Assembly (NCBI GenBank): GCA_964408805.1
Contig: CAYPAV010000018.1
Location: 40,409 to 104,408 of the forward strand
Origin: CAYPAV01 sp964408805
Lineage (GTDB): Bacteria > Pseudomonadota > Alphaproteobacteria > UBA8366
DNA length: 64,000 nt
Direction of reading: 5' to 3'
In this document: positions 53,167 through 62,153 of the stretch, piece after piece
Layout of the letters: each line of letters opens with the position of its first letter
Position numbering within the stretch: the stretch's first letter is position 1
The notes under the pieces: model-generated
The model's database searches: none
Told to the model about the DNA's origin: nothing
Seen by the model: the letters and a program-made list of their open reading frames with translations, nothing else
Program-made: the position numbers and the translations under genes

Positions 53167-54321
53167 TTATTTCCTCATGATCGCGAGCGACCCGTCGCCC
53201 ATGTCGCCATAGCCGGTGACGAGACCCACTTCCGCGTCCTTGACCTGAGCCTTGCCGGCGGTCCCGCGGAGCTGCTTCACCAGTTCCGTGACATGGTTCA
53301 TGCCGACGATATGGGCCTGTGAAAGGAGGCCGCCATGGGTGTTGGTCGGCAGGTCGCCGTCGAGGCCGAGATGTCCGTCCATCACATAGTCCCCGCCCTC
53401 GCCCTTCTTGCAGAAACCGAGATCCTCGATCTCCGCGATCACGGTATAGGTGAAGCAGTCGTAAATCTCGGCGACGTCGATATCACCGCGCTCGATGCCC
53501 GCCATCTCGAAGGCGCGGGGTGCGGCCTTGGCGAGGCCAAGCGTCGTGATATCCGGCCGCTGGGTGATGGTGCTCGGCGAATCGGGGTGCCCCTCGGCGA
53601 CCCCCATGACGTGGATCGGCTTTTGGCGCATGTCCTTGGCGCGGTCGGCACCGCTGACCACCAGGGCGGCCCCGCCGTCGCTCTCCAAACAACAATCGAA
53701 AAGCCGGAAGGGATCGGCGATCATGCGCGAGTTCTGATGATCCTCGACCGTCATCGGCTGGTCCATGATGGCGTTGTCGTTGAGTTGGGCGTGCTTTCGC
53801 GTGGTCACCGCGACCTCGGCGAATTGGCGGCTGGTGGTGCCGTAAAGCTCCATATGCCGGCGCGCCATCTGCGAATAGAGCTGCGCCGGGGCCATCGAGC
53901 CCGACGGCATCTCGAACTCGCCGATGACCCGGAACTGCTGCATTTCCTGGACCCGGGAACCGATGCGCTCGCCGGAATAGCCGTTGCGGCCGATCGGCAC
54001 CAGCACATGGTTGGCGAGGCCGGCGGCCACGGCACCAATCGCCGCTTGGATGGCGGCAACGCAGCTCGCCCCACCCATGGGTGTGACCGCCGAGAAGCGG
54101 AGATCCTCGATCCCGAAATTGGTGATGAAGTCCTCGGCGACGCAAGCGCCGGACATATAGGGGATGACCCCGTCGATGTCCTTCGGCGTGATCCCCGCAT
54201 CGGCGATCGCGTTCAGCGAGGCCTCCATCTGCAGGGCGGCGACGCTCTTGCCGGAACCCTTGGTATAGGCCGTCTCGCCGATCCCGGTGATGCAGCCCTT
54301 GTCTCTCAGCGTGTTGGTCAT
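53167..54321 (-). CDS. thiolase-like protein (SCP2/Ltp2-type)
   Basis: 384 residues: ITGIGETAYTKGSGKSVAALQ, the nucleophile region MGGASCVAAIQAAIGAV, EIYDCFTYTVIAEIE, and the histidine loop NTHGGLLSQAHIVGMNH. The second catalytic Cys motif of true thiolases is replaced near the end (LVTGYGDMGDGS), as in SCP2-type aldolases that do retro-aldol rather than Claisen cleavage. Its coupling to a DUF35 gene supports that reading. Confidence 0.9.
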   Translation of the reverse strand: MTNTLRDKGCITGIGETAYTKGSGKSVAALQMEASLNAIADAGITPKDIDGVIPYMSGACVAEDFITNFGIEDLRFSAVTPMGGASCVAAIQAAIGAVAAGLANHVLVPIGRNGYSGERIGSRVQEMQQFRVIGEFEMPSGSMAPAQLYSQMARRHMELYGTTSRQFAEVAVTTRKHAQLNDNAIMDQPMTVEDHQNSRMIADPFRLFDCCLESDGGAALVVSGADRAKDMRQKPIHVMGVAEGHPDSPSTITQRPDITTLGLAKAAPRAFEMAGIERGDIDVAEIYDCFTYTVIAEIEDLGFCKKGEGGDYVMDGHLGLDGDLPTNTHGGLLSQAHIVGMNHVTELVKQLRGTAGKAQVKDAEVGLVTGYGDMGDGSLAIMRK

Positions 54322-54390
54322 CGCGCACCTCCTCTAGGCGTGGGCACTAATTTAGTTTGCGGGACGGTCGGAAACAGGTTGGACGGTGCG

Positions 54391-55845
54391 TCAATCTGCG
54401 ACGAAGAGCGTGTAAGGGGCGTGTTCCTCGATCGTCGCAACGCTCCAACCCGCCGCCTTCAGGAGCGCTTCCATTCCGAGGCGGTCGAAATCGTTGAAAT
54501 AGCCTGCAATCCGGCGCGAATCTTCCGGTTCATTCGGCGCGGTGCATCTGTATGTGCAGACAAGCCGCGACGCCCCGGCCCGCGCCTTGGCGAGAAGGGC
54601 CGCCGGGTCATGGATATACTCCAATATCTCCAGCGCCATTACACCGTCCCATTCGCCGGCCGGGAACTGTCCTTCGTTCAGGTCGGCCAACACCGTCGTC
54701 TCCGCATAGCGGACGAGATCGACCGGCGTGTAGTCGGCGTCGTCATCAAGATGGCGCTTCGCGGCCATCAAGCCGGCACCCAGGTCAAGCACCCGGCCGC
54801 TCTTCGGGAGATGCGGGGCGGCCAGTTTCGCCCGCTCGACGCTGCCGGCGGCCAGCATCTTCGGGTCGCTCCAGCGCCAGCCGTCGCTGGCACCCGCCTT
54901 GATCAGCGCCTCCGTGAGCGCCTCGCGCTCGGCGTCGGTCACTTCCGCATGCATCGGCGGCGGCCGCGAGGCATAGGGAGCGAATGGGCCGTCATAAGCC
55001 GGCAATGGTGTGAAATCGGCGGCCAGCGCCACCAGGTTTCCGCATTCGTTTCCGGCCACCCAGGGAATGAAGGCGCAGGGCATGTTCAAATGAGGGAACC
55101 ATCGGATCGAGAAACCGAATCCCCGAATTTCCTCGATCATCTCCTCGAAGGCGCGCCAGCGGTCGGGTGGGGCGTAAAGGTCGCTCTTTTCCAGGATCAC
55201 GGCGGCGACCCGGCCCGAGGCCAACAGCCGGCGCGCGCCCGACAGGGTCTCAGGCTCGTATCCCTCCACGTCGACCTTGAGGAAGACACGGCCCTCGGCG
55301 AGGTCGTCTCGTCCTTCGAACAACAGGTCGAGCGGGATCAGCGGCACCGTGAGGGGCGGATTGTCGCTCGGCGCTTCTTTCGGCCGTTCCCGGGAGATGA
55401 AATTTCCCATCGACGAGAACGGCCACAACTGGCCGAAACCGGCCGCCTCGCCCGCGGCTCCCGCCACGACCTCGACATCCATCTGGCGGCCGTTGAGCGC
55501 AAGCTGACGAATGAGCGAGATGACATTGAGCGGGTTTGGCTCGATCGCCAGTACCTTGATCCCGCCCTTGGGGGCAGTCGCGGCCGCGAGCGAATAAACC
55601 CCGTAATGGGCCCCGATATCGACGAAGATGTCGCCAGGTTCCAAATGGGTGTCGAGAAAGGCGCGAGTGGCGAATTCGTATCCGAGATGTTGCGATTCGA
55701 GCCGCGCCAGAATTCGCAGGCCCGGATCGTTCTCGTATCCCTCCAACAGAAACATTGTGAAGCGCGGCTCTCCCGACGGCGTCTTTTGGGCCGAGGGAAG
55801 CAGATAGCGGCCATCCGCCGTGCGCTCAAGGTCGGGAGCGTCCAT
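54391..55845 (-). CDS. two-domain methyltransferase: FkbM-type plus class I SAM methyltransferase
   Basis: 484 residues. Residues about 50-230 form an FkbM-family domain (FVDIGAHYGVYSLAAATAPKG, VLAIEPNPLNVISLIRQLALN, FLKVDVEGYEPETLSGARRLL); residues about 310-480 form a second SAM domain (GRVLDLGAGLMAAKRHL, VLADLNEGQFP, WDGVMALEILEYIHDP). Both glycine-rich SAM loops look intact. FkbM enzymes methylate hydroxyls of glycans or polyketides. It interrupts an otherwise catabolic operon, so it may be an insertion. Confidence 0.85.
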   Translation of the reverse strand: MDAPDLERTADGRYLLPSAQKTPSGEPRFTMFLLEGYENDPGLRILARLESQHLGYEFATRAFLDTHLEPGDIFVDIGAHYGVYSLAAATAPKGGIKVLAIEPNPLNVISLIRQLALNGRQMDVEVVAGAAGEAAGFGQLWPFSSMGNFISRERPKEAPSDNPPLTVPLIPLDLLFEGRDDLAEGRVFLKVDVEGYEPETLSGARRLLASGRVAAVILEKSDLYAPPDRWRAFEEMIEEIRGFGFSIRWFPHLNMPCAFIPWVAGNECGNLVALAADFTPLPAYDGPFAPYASRPPPMHAEVTDAEREALTEALIKAGASDGWRWSDPKMLAAGSVERAKLAAPHLPKSGRVLDLGAGLMAAKRHLDDDADYTPVDLVRYAETTVLADLNEGQFPAGEWDGVMALEILEYIHDPAALLAKARAGASRLVCTYRCTAPNEPEDSRRIAGYFNDFDRLGMEALLKAAGWSVATIEEHAPYTLFVAD

Positions 55846-55885
55846 GGCTGGCAGTTTAGTCGATCAACCTAACCGCAACACGCCT

Positions 55886-56983
55886 TCATTCGACCGCGAC
55901 CAGGCCTTCGGCTTCCGCCGCTTCCCGGCGGCAGCGTTCGGGACCGCCGAGCGTCGGCCGGTCGTAGCTCACGCGCTTGAACCAGTAATGAAGCCCCAGG
56001 AGATCGGTGAACCCCATGCCGCCATGGATTTCGGTCGCGAGAGTCGCGACGTCGCGGCCGACCTCGCCGAGATGCGCCTTCGCGTGGCAGGCGACGACCC
56101 GGCGCTCTTCCGGCACGGCGTCCTGGGCGTGGGCCGCGTACCAGACCAGGGAGCGGCAGGGCTCCAGCATCGTCACCATGTCGGCGCATTGATGCTTCAC
56201 CCCCTGGAAACCACCGATCTTGCGGCCGAACTGTTCGCGTACCTTGGCGTAATCGACCGCCTTGTCGAACATTGACTGGCAGGCACCCAGGATATCCGCC
56301 GCCAGCATCACCCGGCCCGCGTCGAGAACGCGAACGGCCGCCGCCTTCGGATCGTTCGCTCCGTCGAGGATTTCCGCGGAAACGCCATCGAAGCGAATGT
56401 CGGCCATCGGCCGGGTCCGGTCGATGGTGCGCCGAAGCGTGACCGCGGCACCGGCATCGTCGAGCGGGGCAAGCGCCACGGCGCCGTCGGCCTGGAAAAC
56501 AAGAATATCCGTGGCGTCTCCGGGATCGATGGCCCCCGACAACTCGCCCGTCAGATGTCCCGCCTCGAAGCGGGCATCGCCGGGCTGGTTCGTTCCGGCA
56601 AGACTCCCAAAGGCGATCGCCAGTCGTCGCTCGCCGCTTGCCATCGCCGGCAGCCATTCCGACTGCTGTCCCTCGGTGCCGTAAAGCCGTAACGTCAGCG
56701 GCGCCATCACCGCCGCCGAAAGAAACCCGCCGGGGGCGGCAAAATAGCCGAAGGCTTCGGCGACGATCGCCGCATCGAGGATCGAGAGATCGCTGCCGCC
56801 GTAGTCCTCCGGCACCAGCATGCCCGAAATGCCGAGATCGATCAGTTGCCGTCGGAACGCGGGATCGGAGGCGGTCTCCGTCTCGGCGATGCGGCGCACT
56901 TCCTCCAGCGGCATGGCGTCGTCAAGGAGCGAACGGAGCGATTCATCCAGCAGGCGTTGATCTTCTCCAAGACCGAATTCCAT
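55886..56983 (-). CDS. acyl-CoA dehydrogenase, probable non-catalytic partner subunit
   Basis: 365 residues with the three-domain ACAD fold (GISGMLVPEDYGGSDLSILD, REQFGRKIGGFQGVKHQCADM). The usual C-terminal HGGxGxxWEHD is TEIHGGMGFTDLLGLHYWFKR, so the typical catalytic Glu position is occupied by other residues, and the GGTSEIQR FAD tail is missing. It lies 3 bp after a complete ACAD, the arrangement of heterotetrameric ACADs such as ChsE1-ChsE2. Confidence 0.9.
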   Translation of the reverse strand: MEFGLGEDQRLLDESLRSLLDDAMPLEEVRRIAETETASDPAFRRQLIDLGISGMLVPEDYGGSDLSILDAAIVAEAFGYFAAPGGFLSAAVMAPLTLRLYGTEGQQSEWLPAMASGERRLAIAFGSLAGTNQPGDARFEAGHLTGELSGAIDPGDATDILVFQADGAVALAPLDDAGAAVTLRRTIDRTRPMADIRFDGVSAEILDGANDPKAAAVRVLDAGRVMLAADILGACQSMFDKAVDYAKVREQFGRKIGGFQGVKHQCADMVTMLEPCRSLVWYAAHAQDAVPEERRVVACHAKAHLGEVGRDVATLATEIHGGMGFTDLLGLHYWFKRVSYDRPTLGGPERCRREAAEAEGLVAVE

Positions 56984-56986
56984 CGC

Positions 56987-58204
56987 TCAGCCTCCCGTAT
57001 CCGGGGCCGGCGGTTTCAGCTCGCGGGGCAGACCGAGACCGCGTTCGGCGATGATGTTCCGCTGGATGTTCGACGAGCCGCCGCCGATGATCAGGCCGAC
57101 ATCGTACATGTAGTCGACCTGCCAATTCGTCGCCGGATCGTCCTCCGCATCCTCCCCATGGGGATCGTAAGGCAAACCCGCCTCGCCGAGCACATCGATC
57201 GCCAGCGAAGTGATCTTATAGGCGAGGATGGTCCCACCCAGTTTCACAATCATCCGCCGGATGCCCGGATCCTCGTCCCGGGCCTGGTCCGAGAGCAGCC
57301 GCATGCCATGGTATTTCGAAGCCAGGGCCTCGCCCCGAAGCCGCATCAGGCGGTCCCGGTATTCCGGCATATCGAGAATTCTGACGCCGTCGATTTCGGT
57401 TTCCGTCATCAGCCGTTCGACGCCGGTCAAACGATGCAACATCTTGTTGGGATCGCCGAGCAGGCCGCGCTCGTGCTTCAGGGTCACGTTGGCGACGTTC
57501 CAGCCGTCGCCCCGGCCCATCACGATTTGGTCGGCGGGGATCCGCGCATCGGTGAAGAAGACCTCGTTGAACTCGCTCCGCTCGGTCATCGTGCGGAGGG
57601 GCCGAACCTCAATCCCGGGCGTGTCCATCGGCACCAATAGATAGGAGATGCCGCGATGCTTGGGGACATCTGGTTCGGTCCGGGCAAGCAAGAACATCAT
57701 ATCCGCGTAATGCGCCGAGCTGGTCCAGATTTTCTGCCCATTGATCACGAATTCGTCGCCGTCGAGCTCGGCCTTGGTGCGGAGCGAGGTCAGGTCGCTG
57801 CCCGCCCCCGGCTCCGAATAGCCCTGACACCAGATGGTTTCACCGAGGATCGTGGTCTCGATCCAGCGTGCTCTCTGCTCCTCGGTGCCGACCTCGAGGA
57901 GCGTCGGCACGAGCATGCTGATCCCCTGGTTCTTCAGTCCAGGATGAACACCCGCGTTGTTGAACTCGTCGGCGATGATCGCGGTCTCGACGACATCGGG
58001 CGGCGCCCCGAAGCCGCCATATTCGGTTGGAATCGTGCGGGCGAAATAACCCTCCCCGACGAGGCGTTTCTGCCATTCCAGGGTCTTGGCATCGGGCGGC
58101 TTGCGGCCTCCACCGAGCAGCGGCGCCTTGTCGCCATGCACCGCGATGAATTGTCGAACTTCCTCCTGGAGCGCCTTGTGCCGGTCGGAATATTCGAGGT
58201 CCAT
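56987..58204 (-). CDS. acyl-CoA dehydrogenase, probable catalytic partner
   Basis: 405 residues. CQGYSEPGAGSDLTSLRTKAEL and FVINGQKIWTSSAHYADM are FAD/substrate motifs; LKHERGLLG holds a candidate catalytic Glu in the helix used by isovaleryl-CoA and FadE29-type enzymes; GGGSSNIQRNIIAERGLGLPR is the FAD tail. Would form an alpha2beta2 enzyme with the next gene. The LLM gene is 8 bp upstream. Confidence 0.94.
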   Translation of the reverse strand: MDLEYSDRHKALQEEVRQFIAVHGDKAPLLGGGRKPPDAKTLEWQKRLVGEGYFARTIPTEYGGFGAPPDVVETAIIADEFNNAGVHPGLKNQGISMLVPTLLEVGTEEQRARWIETTILGETIWCQGYSEPGAGSDLTSLRTKAELDGDEFVINGQKIWTSSAHYADMMFLLARTEPDVPKHRGISYLLVPMDTPGIEVRPLRTMTERSEFNEVFFTDARIPADQIVMGRGDGWNVANVTLKHERGLLGDPNKMLHRLTGVERLMTETEIDGVRILDMPEYRDRLMRLRGEALASKYHGMRLLSDQARDEDPGIRRMIVKLGGTILAYKITSLAIDVLGEAGLPYDPHGEDAEDDPATNWQVDYMYDVGLIIGGGSSNIQRNIIAERGLGLPRELKPPAPDTGG

Positions 58205-58211
58205 GATCTTC

Positions 58212-59327
58212 CTACTCCGCTGCTTGGGCGGCCGCCTCTCGTTCGTTCACCAGGGGAGCGACTTCCTCCATCAGAAGCCGCATCGCCTTCTTCGAATTTT
58301 CGGCCGACATGCCGCCGATATTGGTCCAGAGCACGAATTCGGTAATGCCGAGGCGTTCGCGAAGATCGTTCAGGCTCGCGGCACAGCCCGCCGGATCGTC
58401 GGCGATCGCCGCACCGTGGGCGTGCAGCTTGTCGAAGCTGAGATAACCGCCTGCCAGCGTCTTCTTGCTCTCCGCCATGGTGAACTCATAGCCCCGGATG
58501 CTGTCCGACTGGCCCTTCACCGCCTGTTGGTTGCTAGTGACCTTGGCGTAGAACCATTCGACGCGCTCGCGGAAGATCGCCTGGGCCTTCTCGGCCGACT
58601 CGTCCACGAAGAACGGCACCAGCATCATCCGTTCCGCCGCTTTCGGGTCGCGGCCCTGTTTTACGCATTCCGCCTCGTAGACGCCGATGTTCTCGGCCAG
58701 CTTGTCGATCCATTCCTCGCGGTAGGTGCGATAGGTGAAGGGCGAGGCGAGTTGAATGCCGTAGCCCTGCTCGGCCGCGGTCTTGAAGCTCTCGGGCGAG
58801 ATGCAGGCCTGGTAGATCGGCGGGTGGGGCTTCTGTACCGGTTTTGGCAGAAGCTCGACCGGCTGCGGGATCTTCCAGTAGTCGCCGTCATAGGTGATGG
58901 TTTCCTGGGTCCATGCCTTGAGGACGATATCCATGCCTTCCGCGTACATCTCGCGGCTTTCCTCCATTGGTACGCCGAGGCCGGTGAATTCATGCGGCTG
59001 GTAGGCGCGGCCGGCCCCGAACAGCAACCGGCCATGGGAGAGATGGTCGACCAGGGCGAAATCGGAGGCGGTGCGCAGCGGATGGTTGAACGGAATGACG
59101 ACGACCGCCATGCCGATCTTGATGCGCTCGGTGCGCTTGGCGATGGCCGCGGCCAGAACCTGGGTCGAGGTCACGATGCCGTAGGTCGAGAACAGATGCT
59201 CGGCGATCCAGATCGTATCGAAACCGAGCTCCTCAGCCAGCTCGAACTGTTCGAAATCGGTGTCCAGGGTCTCGGTCACCTTGTCGAGATCGGGTATTTG
59301 GCTGAGGCTGAAAGTCCCCCATTTCAT
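58212..59327 (-). CDS. LLM-class flavin monooxygenase
   Basis: 371 residues. Blocks: EELGFDTIWIAEHLFSTYG, IAKRTERIKIGMAVVVIPFNHPLR, DHLSHGRLLFGAGRAYQPHEF and PHPPIYQACISPESFKTAAEQG. Luciferase-like FMNH2-dependent monooxygenase. In this operon it could perform a Baeyer-Villiger or hydroxylation step before beta-oxidation. No flavin reductase gene is near. Confidence 0.9.
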   Translation of the reverse strand: MKWGTFSLSQIPDLDKVTETLDTDFEQFELAEELGFDTIWIAEHLFSTYGIVTSTQVLAAAIAKRTERIKIGMAVVVIPFNHPLRTASDFALVDHLSHGRLLFGAGRAYQPHEFTGLGVPMEESREMYAEGMDIVLKAWTQETITYDGDYWKIPQPVELLPKPVQKPHPPIYQACISPESFKTAAEQGYGIQLASPFTYRTYREEWIDKLAENIGVYEAECVKQGRDPKAAERMMLVPFFVDESAEKAQAIFRERVEWFYAKVTSNQQAVKGQSDSIRGYEFTMAESKKTLAGGYLSFDKLHAHGAAIADDPAGCAASLNDLRERLGITEFVLWTNIGGMSAENSKKAMRLLMEEVAPLVNEREAAAQAAE

Positions 59328-59343
59328 CTTCTTTTCTCCTTAA

Positions 59344-60195
59344 CTAAATCTGCGAATATCCGGATCCGTCGCTCTCGATTCCGCGGCCGACCGCTTCTTC
59401 GATCCAACCGAATTCCTTGAGGATCATCTGGCTGTAGGTCACGCGCCCGTTCACCTTCTCCGGCGGTTCGGTGGCCAGCAAAAGCGACGCGCGGGCCATC
59501 AATTCCGGCGGCTCGCCCCGGGGATCGTCCATGCCATCGACAAGTTTGTGATGGACCGTTCCCGGCGTCGGCACGACGCGCGACGGGGAGACCGCCGAGA
59601 CCGCGATGTTGCCGTCCTCGGCGACTTCCTCGGCCAGACCCTGGGTGAAGCGCTCGAGGGCGGCCTTGGTAGCGCCGTACATCGTGCCGCCGCGCCGCAA
59701 CACGCCGTCATAGGGCGCGCTGCCGGGACCGATCGCGGCGCCCGAACTGATATTGACGATGGCGCCGCCGCGGCCGCCCTCGCGGAGATCGGGCATGATA
59801 TTCCGGGATAGGACGAAGGGCGCATGCACGTTGATCTTGAAACAGCGAATCCACCGGTTGGTCTGATAGTCGGCGATCGGGATGTAGTAATTGAGGGCGG
59901 CGTTGTTCACCAGGATATCGACCGGACCATAGGCTGAGCGCGCGGCTTCCAGCAACTGCTCGCACCCTTCTTCCTCCGATATATCGCAGGCCACCGCCGT
60001 GGCATCGCCGCCCGCCTGCTTGATGTTTTCCACCGTCCGCGAGAGCGACCCTTCCAGCATATGGTCGCCTTCGTTCAGCGTTCTGGCGGCGCAGACGACT
60101 CTGCCACCCTCGGAGGCGAAGAGTTCCGCGATCTCCTGGCCGATGCCCCGGCTGGCGCCGGTCACGACCACGTGTTTTCCATCAAGCTTGCCCAC
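59344..60195 (-). CDS. short-chain dehydrogenase/reductase
   Basis: 283 residues. Cofactor loop VTGASRGIGQEIAELFA, NNAALNYYI, and a catalytic region with Ser in NISSGAAIG and Tyr-Lys equivalent in MYGATKAALERFTQ. Oxidises or reduces a hydroxyl group with NAD(P). Starts at GTG (60195) with GGGAGA 12 bases upstream. First gene of the long minus-strand catabolic operon. Confidence 0.92.
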   Translation of the reverse strand: MGKLDGKHVVVTGASRGIGQEIAELFASEGGRVVCAARTLNEGDHMLEGSLSRTVENIKQAGGDATAVACDISEEEGCEQLLEAARSAYGPVDILVNNAALNYYIPIADYQTNRWIRCFKINVHAPFVLSRNIMPDLREGGRGGAIVNISSGAAIGPGSAPYDGVLRRGGTMYGATKAALERFTQGLAEEVAEDGNIAVSAVSPSRVVPTPGTVHHKLVDGMDDPRGEPPELMARASLLLATEPPEKVNGRVTYSQMILKEFGWIEEAVGRGIESDGSGYSQI

Positions 60196-60359
60196 GCGAC
60201 GATCTCCCTAATTTTACCTGGTAGATATTTAACTCGATCCGCCGCCACGGCCATTCGTTTCGGTGCGACCCATTGACCTCCACACTCGGCCCGCGAATCT
60301 TCCTTTAGGCGCTGTAAGAGATGGGGGACGACCGACCCAATGATTTCGAGGACTAAACT

Positions 60360-61709
60360 ATGACCGACCGACAGATGGCCCTTGTCGGCTTCATGCAGGC
60401 CCAGAACTGTTCGAACTACGTGGCGTCATGGCGCCACCCGGAATCGGCCTCCGATTTCCTGACGCCGGATTATTATCAGCGGATCGCACGGGTGCTGGAA
60501 GAGGGCAAGTTCCACATCGCCTTCTTCGACGACCGCCTGGCGATGCCCGATGTCTTCGGTAACGACCATGCAGAGGTCGTCCGCAACGGGGTCCGCGTGG
60601 TGAAGATGGACCCGATTAGTATCTTGGCGATGATGGGTGCCGCGACAAAACATCTTGGCCTCGGCGGGACCTATTCGACGACCTACTACGAGCCCTTCCA
60701 CGTGGCCCGCGTCTTCTCGACCCTTGACCACATGACCGGCGGGCGCGCGGGCTGGAACGTCGTGACCTCGTTGAATGATTCGGAAGCCCTCAACATGGGC
60801 CGCGATAGCGTCGTACCCCATGACGAGCGTTACGACCGGGCGGACGAATTCATGAAGATCGTGCTCGGCCATTGGGGGAGCTGGGCGCCCGACGCGATTC
60901 AGTGCGACAAGGAGACCGGCATTTTCGCAGACCCCGCCAAGGTGAGCCGGCTCGACTTCAAGGGGGAATACTACAATTCGCGGGGCCCGTTTACGGTACC
61001 GCCCTCGCCGCAGCGCCATCCGGTGCTGATCCAGGCGGGCCAGAGCGGGCGCGGCCGGAAATTTGCCGTCGATTGGGGCGAGGTGATCTTCGCGATCTTC
61101 CCCACAAAGGAAATTGGACAGGGGGTCTGCAAACTGATGCGCGACCAGGCCGGGAAGATCGGCCGCGACCCCGAGTCTTTCAAGATCGCACCCGCGATCT
61201 ACGTGACCGTCGGCGAAACCCAAACCATCGCCGAAGCCAAGGCCGAGATGATCGAGCGTCTGGCGAAACCGGTCGATACGCTGGCACTTCTGTCGGAGGC
61301 CTTGAACTTCGATTTCGCGACCAAGGAAATGGACGACCCCTTCAGCGACGATGAACTGGCCGCGATCAGCGGGCTACAGGCGATCCGCGACCGGGTGGTC
61401 GAGGACAGCGGCAAGAGCAACCCCACCGTCCGCGACTTCGTCGATTTCAGCCGCCGCGGCACGGTCAAGGAAGCGCCGCACTTCATCGGCAATGCCAAAC
61501 AAGTGGCGGACGGTCTCGAGGACTGGTTCACCAGCCGCGCCTGCGACGGCTTCGTCCTCGCCGCCACCCACATGCCGGGCGCCTACGAAGACTTCGTCCG
61601 CTACGTGGTGCCCGAATTGCAGCGCCGCGGCCTCCACCAGAAGGACTACCGCGGCGCCACCTTGCGCGAAAATCTGGGCCTGCCGGGGCTGGTGCACCTC
61701 GACAACTGA
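60360..61709 (+). CDS. NtaA/DmoA-family flavin monooxygenase
   Basis: 449 residues of the LLM superfamily, NtaA/SnaA/DszA branch: FMQAQNCSNYVASWRHPES, GKFHIAFFDDRLAMPDVFG, TYSTTYYEPFHVARVFSTLDH, GRAGWNVVTSLNDSEALN and HPVLIQAGQSGRGRKFA. These enzymes use FMNH2 from a separate reductase to oxidise amines, sulfides or sulfones. Divergent from the SDR gene; the partner reductase is not in the window. Confidence 0.93.
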   Translation: MTDRQMALVGFMQAQNCSNYVASWRHPESASDFLTPDYYQRIARVLEEGKFHIAFFDDRLAMPDVFGNDHAEVVRNGVRVVKMDPISILAMMGAATKHLGLGGTYSTTYYEPFHVARVFSTLDHMTGGRAGWNVVTSLNDSEALNMGRDSVVPHDERYDRADEFMKIVLGHWGSWAPDAIQCDKETGIFADPAKVSRLDFKGEYYNSRGPFTVPPSPQRHPVLIQAGQSGRGRKFAVDWGEVIFAIFPTKEIGQGVCKLMRDQAGKIGRDPESFKIAPAIYVTVGETQTIAEAKAEMIERLAKPVDTLALLSEALNFDFATKEMDDPFSDDELAAISGLQAIRDRVVEDSGKSNPTVRDFVDFSRRGTVKEAPHFIGNAKQVADGLEDWFTSRACDGFVLAATHMPGAYEDFVRYVVPELQRRGLHQKDYRGATLRENLGLPGLVHLDN

Positions 61710-61712
61710 GTG

Positions 61713-62039
61713 CTACCCCGCCGGCAAATACGGGATCGCCCCCGCGAGATCCGTGTCGTCGAGGACATGGAGCCGGCTGACGCTGCCCGCTTGGCGCGCG
61801 GCCGCATAGGGCGCGTACTCCGGATCGCCCGCGAAGGCCTGGACCGCCTCCATCGACGGGAACGAGATCAGCGCCACCAACGTGGTGTCCAGCGGCTCCC
61901 CTTCCACGGTGGTGACGTTGCCGCTCCGCGAAAGATACTTGCCACCGTGCTTCTCGACGATGTTATGCACGTTGGTGGCATAGTCCGGCACCCAACTGTC
62001 GTCCGTTACCTTGACGTCCGCGATGACATAGACGGTCAT
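61713..62039 (-). CDS. DUF1330 family protein
   Basis: 108 residues: MTVYVIADVKVTDDSWVPDY, GGKYLSRSGNVTTVEGE, TLVALISFPSMEAVQAFAGD and PEYAPYAAARQAGSVSRLHVLD are the standard order of the small ferredoxin-like DUF1330 family. Function unknown. The longer frame to 62807 is a shadow of the CocE gene. It is 3 bp from the convergent monooxygenase stop. Confidence 0.88.
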   Translation of the reverse strand: MTVYVIADVKVTDDSWVPDYATNVHNIVEKHGGKYLSRSGNVTTVEGEPLDTTLVALISFPSMEAVQAFAGDPEYAPYAAARQAGSVSRLHVLDDTDLAGAIPYLPAG

Positions 62040-62153
62040 GAACTGTCCTCCCCTTTGAATTGCGCTTGGCAGGGATATTAGCATGATTGATGGCGACACG
62101 CGCCAATCAACCTCACGTGACGGAACGATCGCCATGAGGGAGGGGAGACCGCC

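Noticed and set aside
53335..55872. 845-codon open frame on the plus strand
   Set aside because: It is antisense to the thiolase and methyltransferase genes, has no domain and reflects high GC; the minus-strand proteins have clear motifs.
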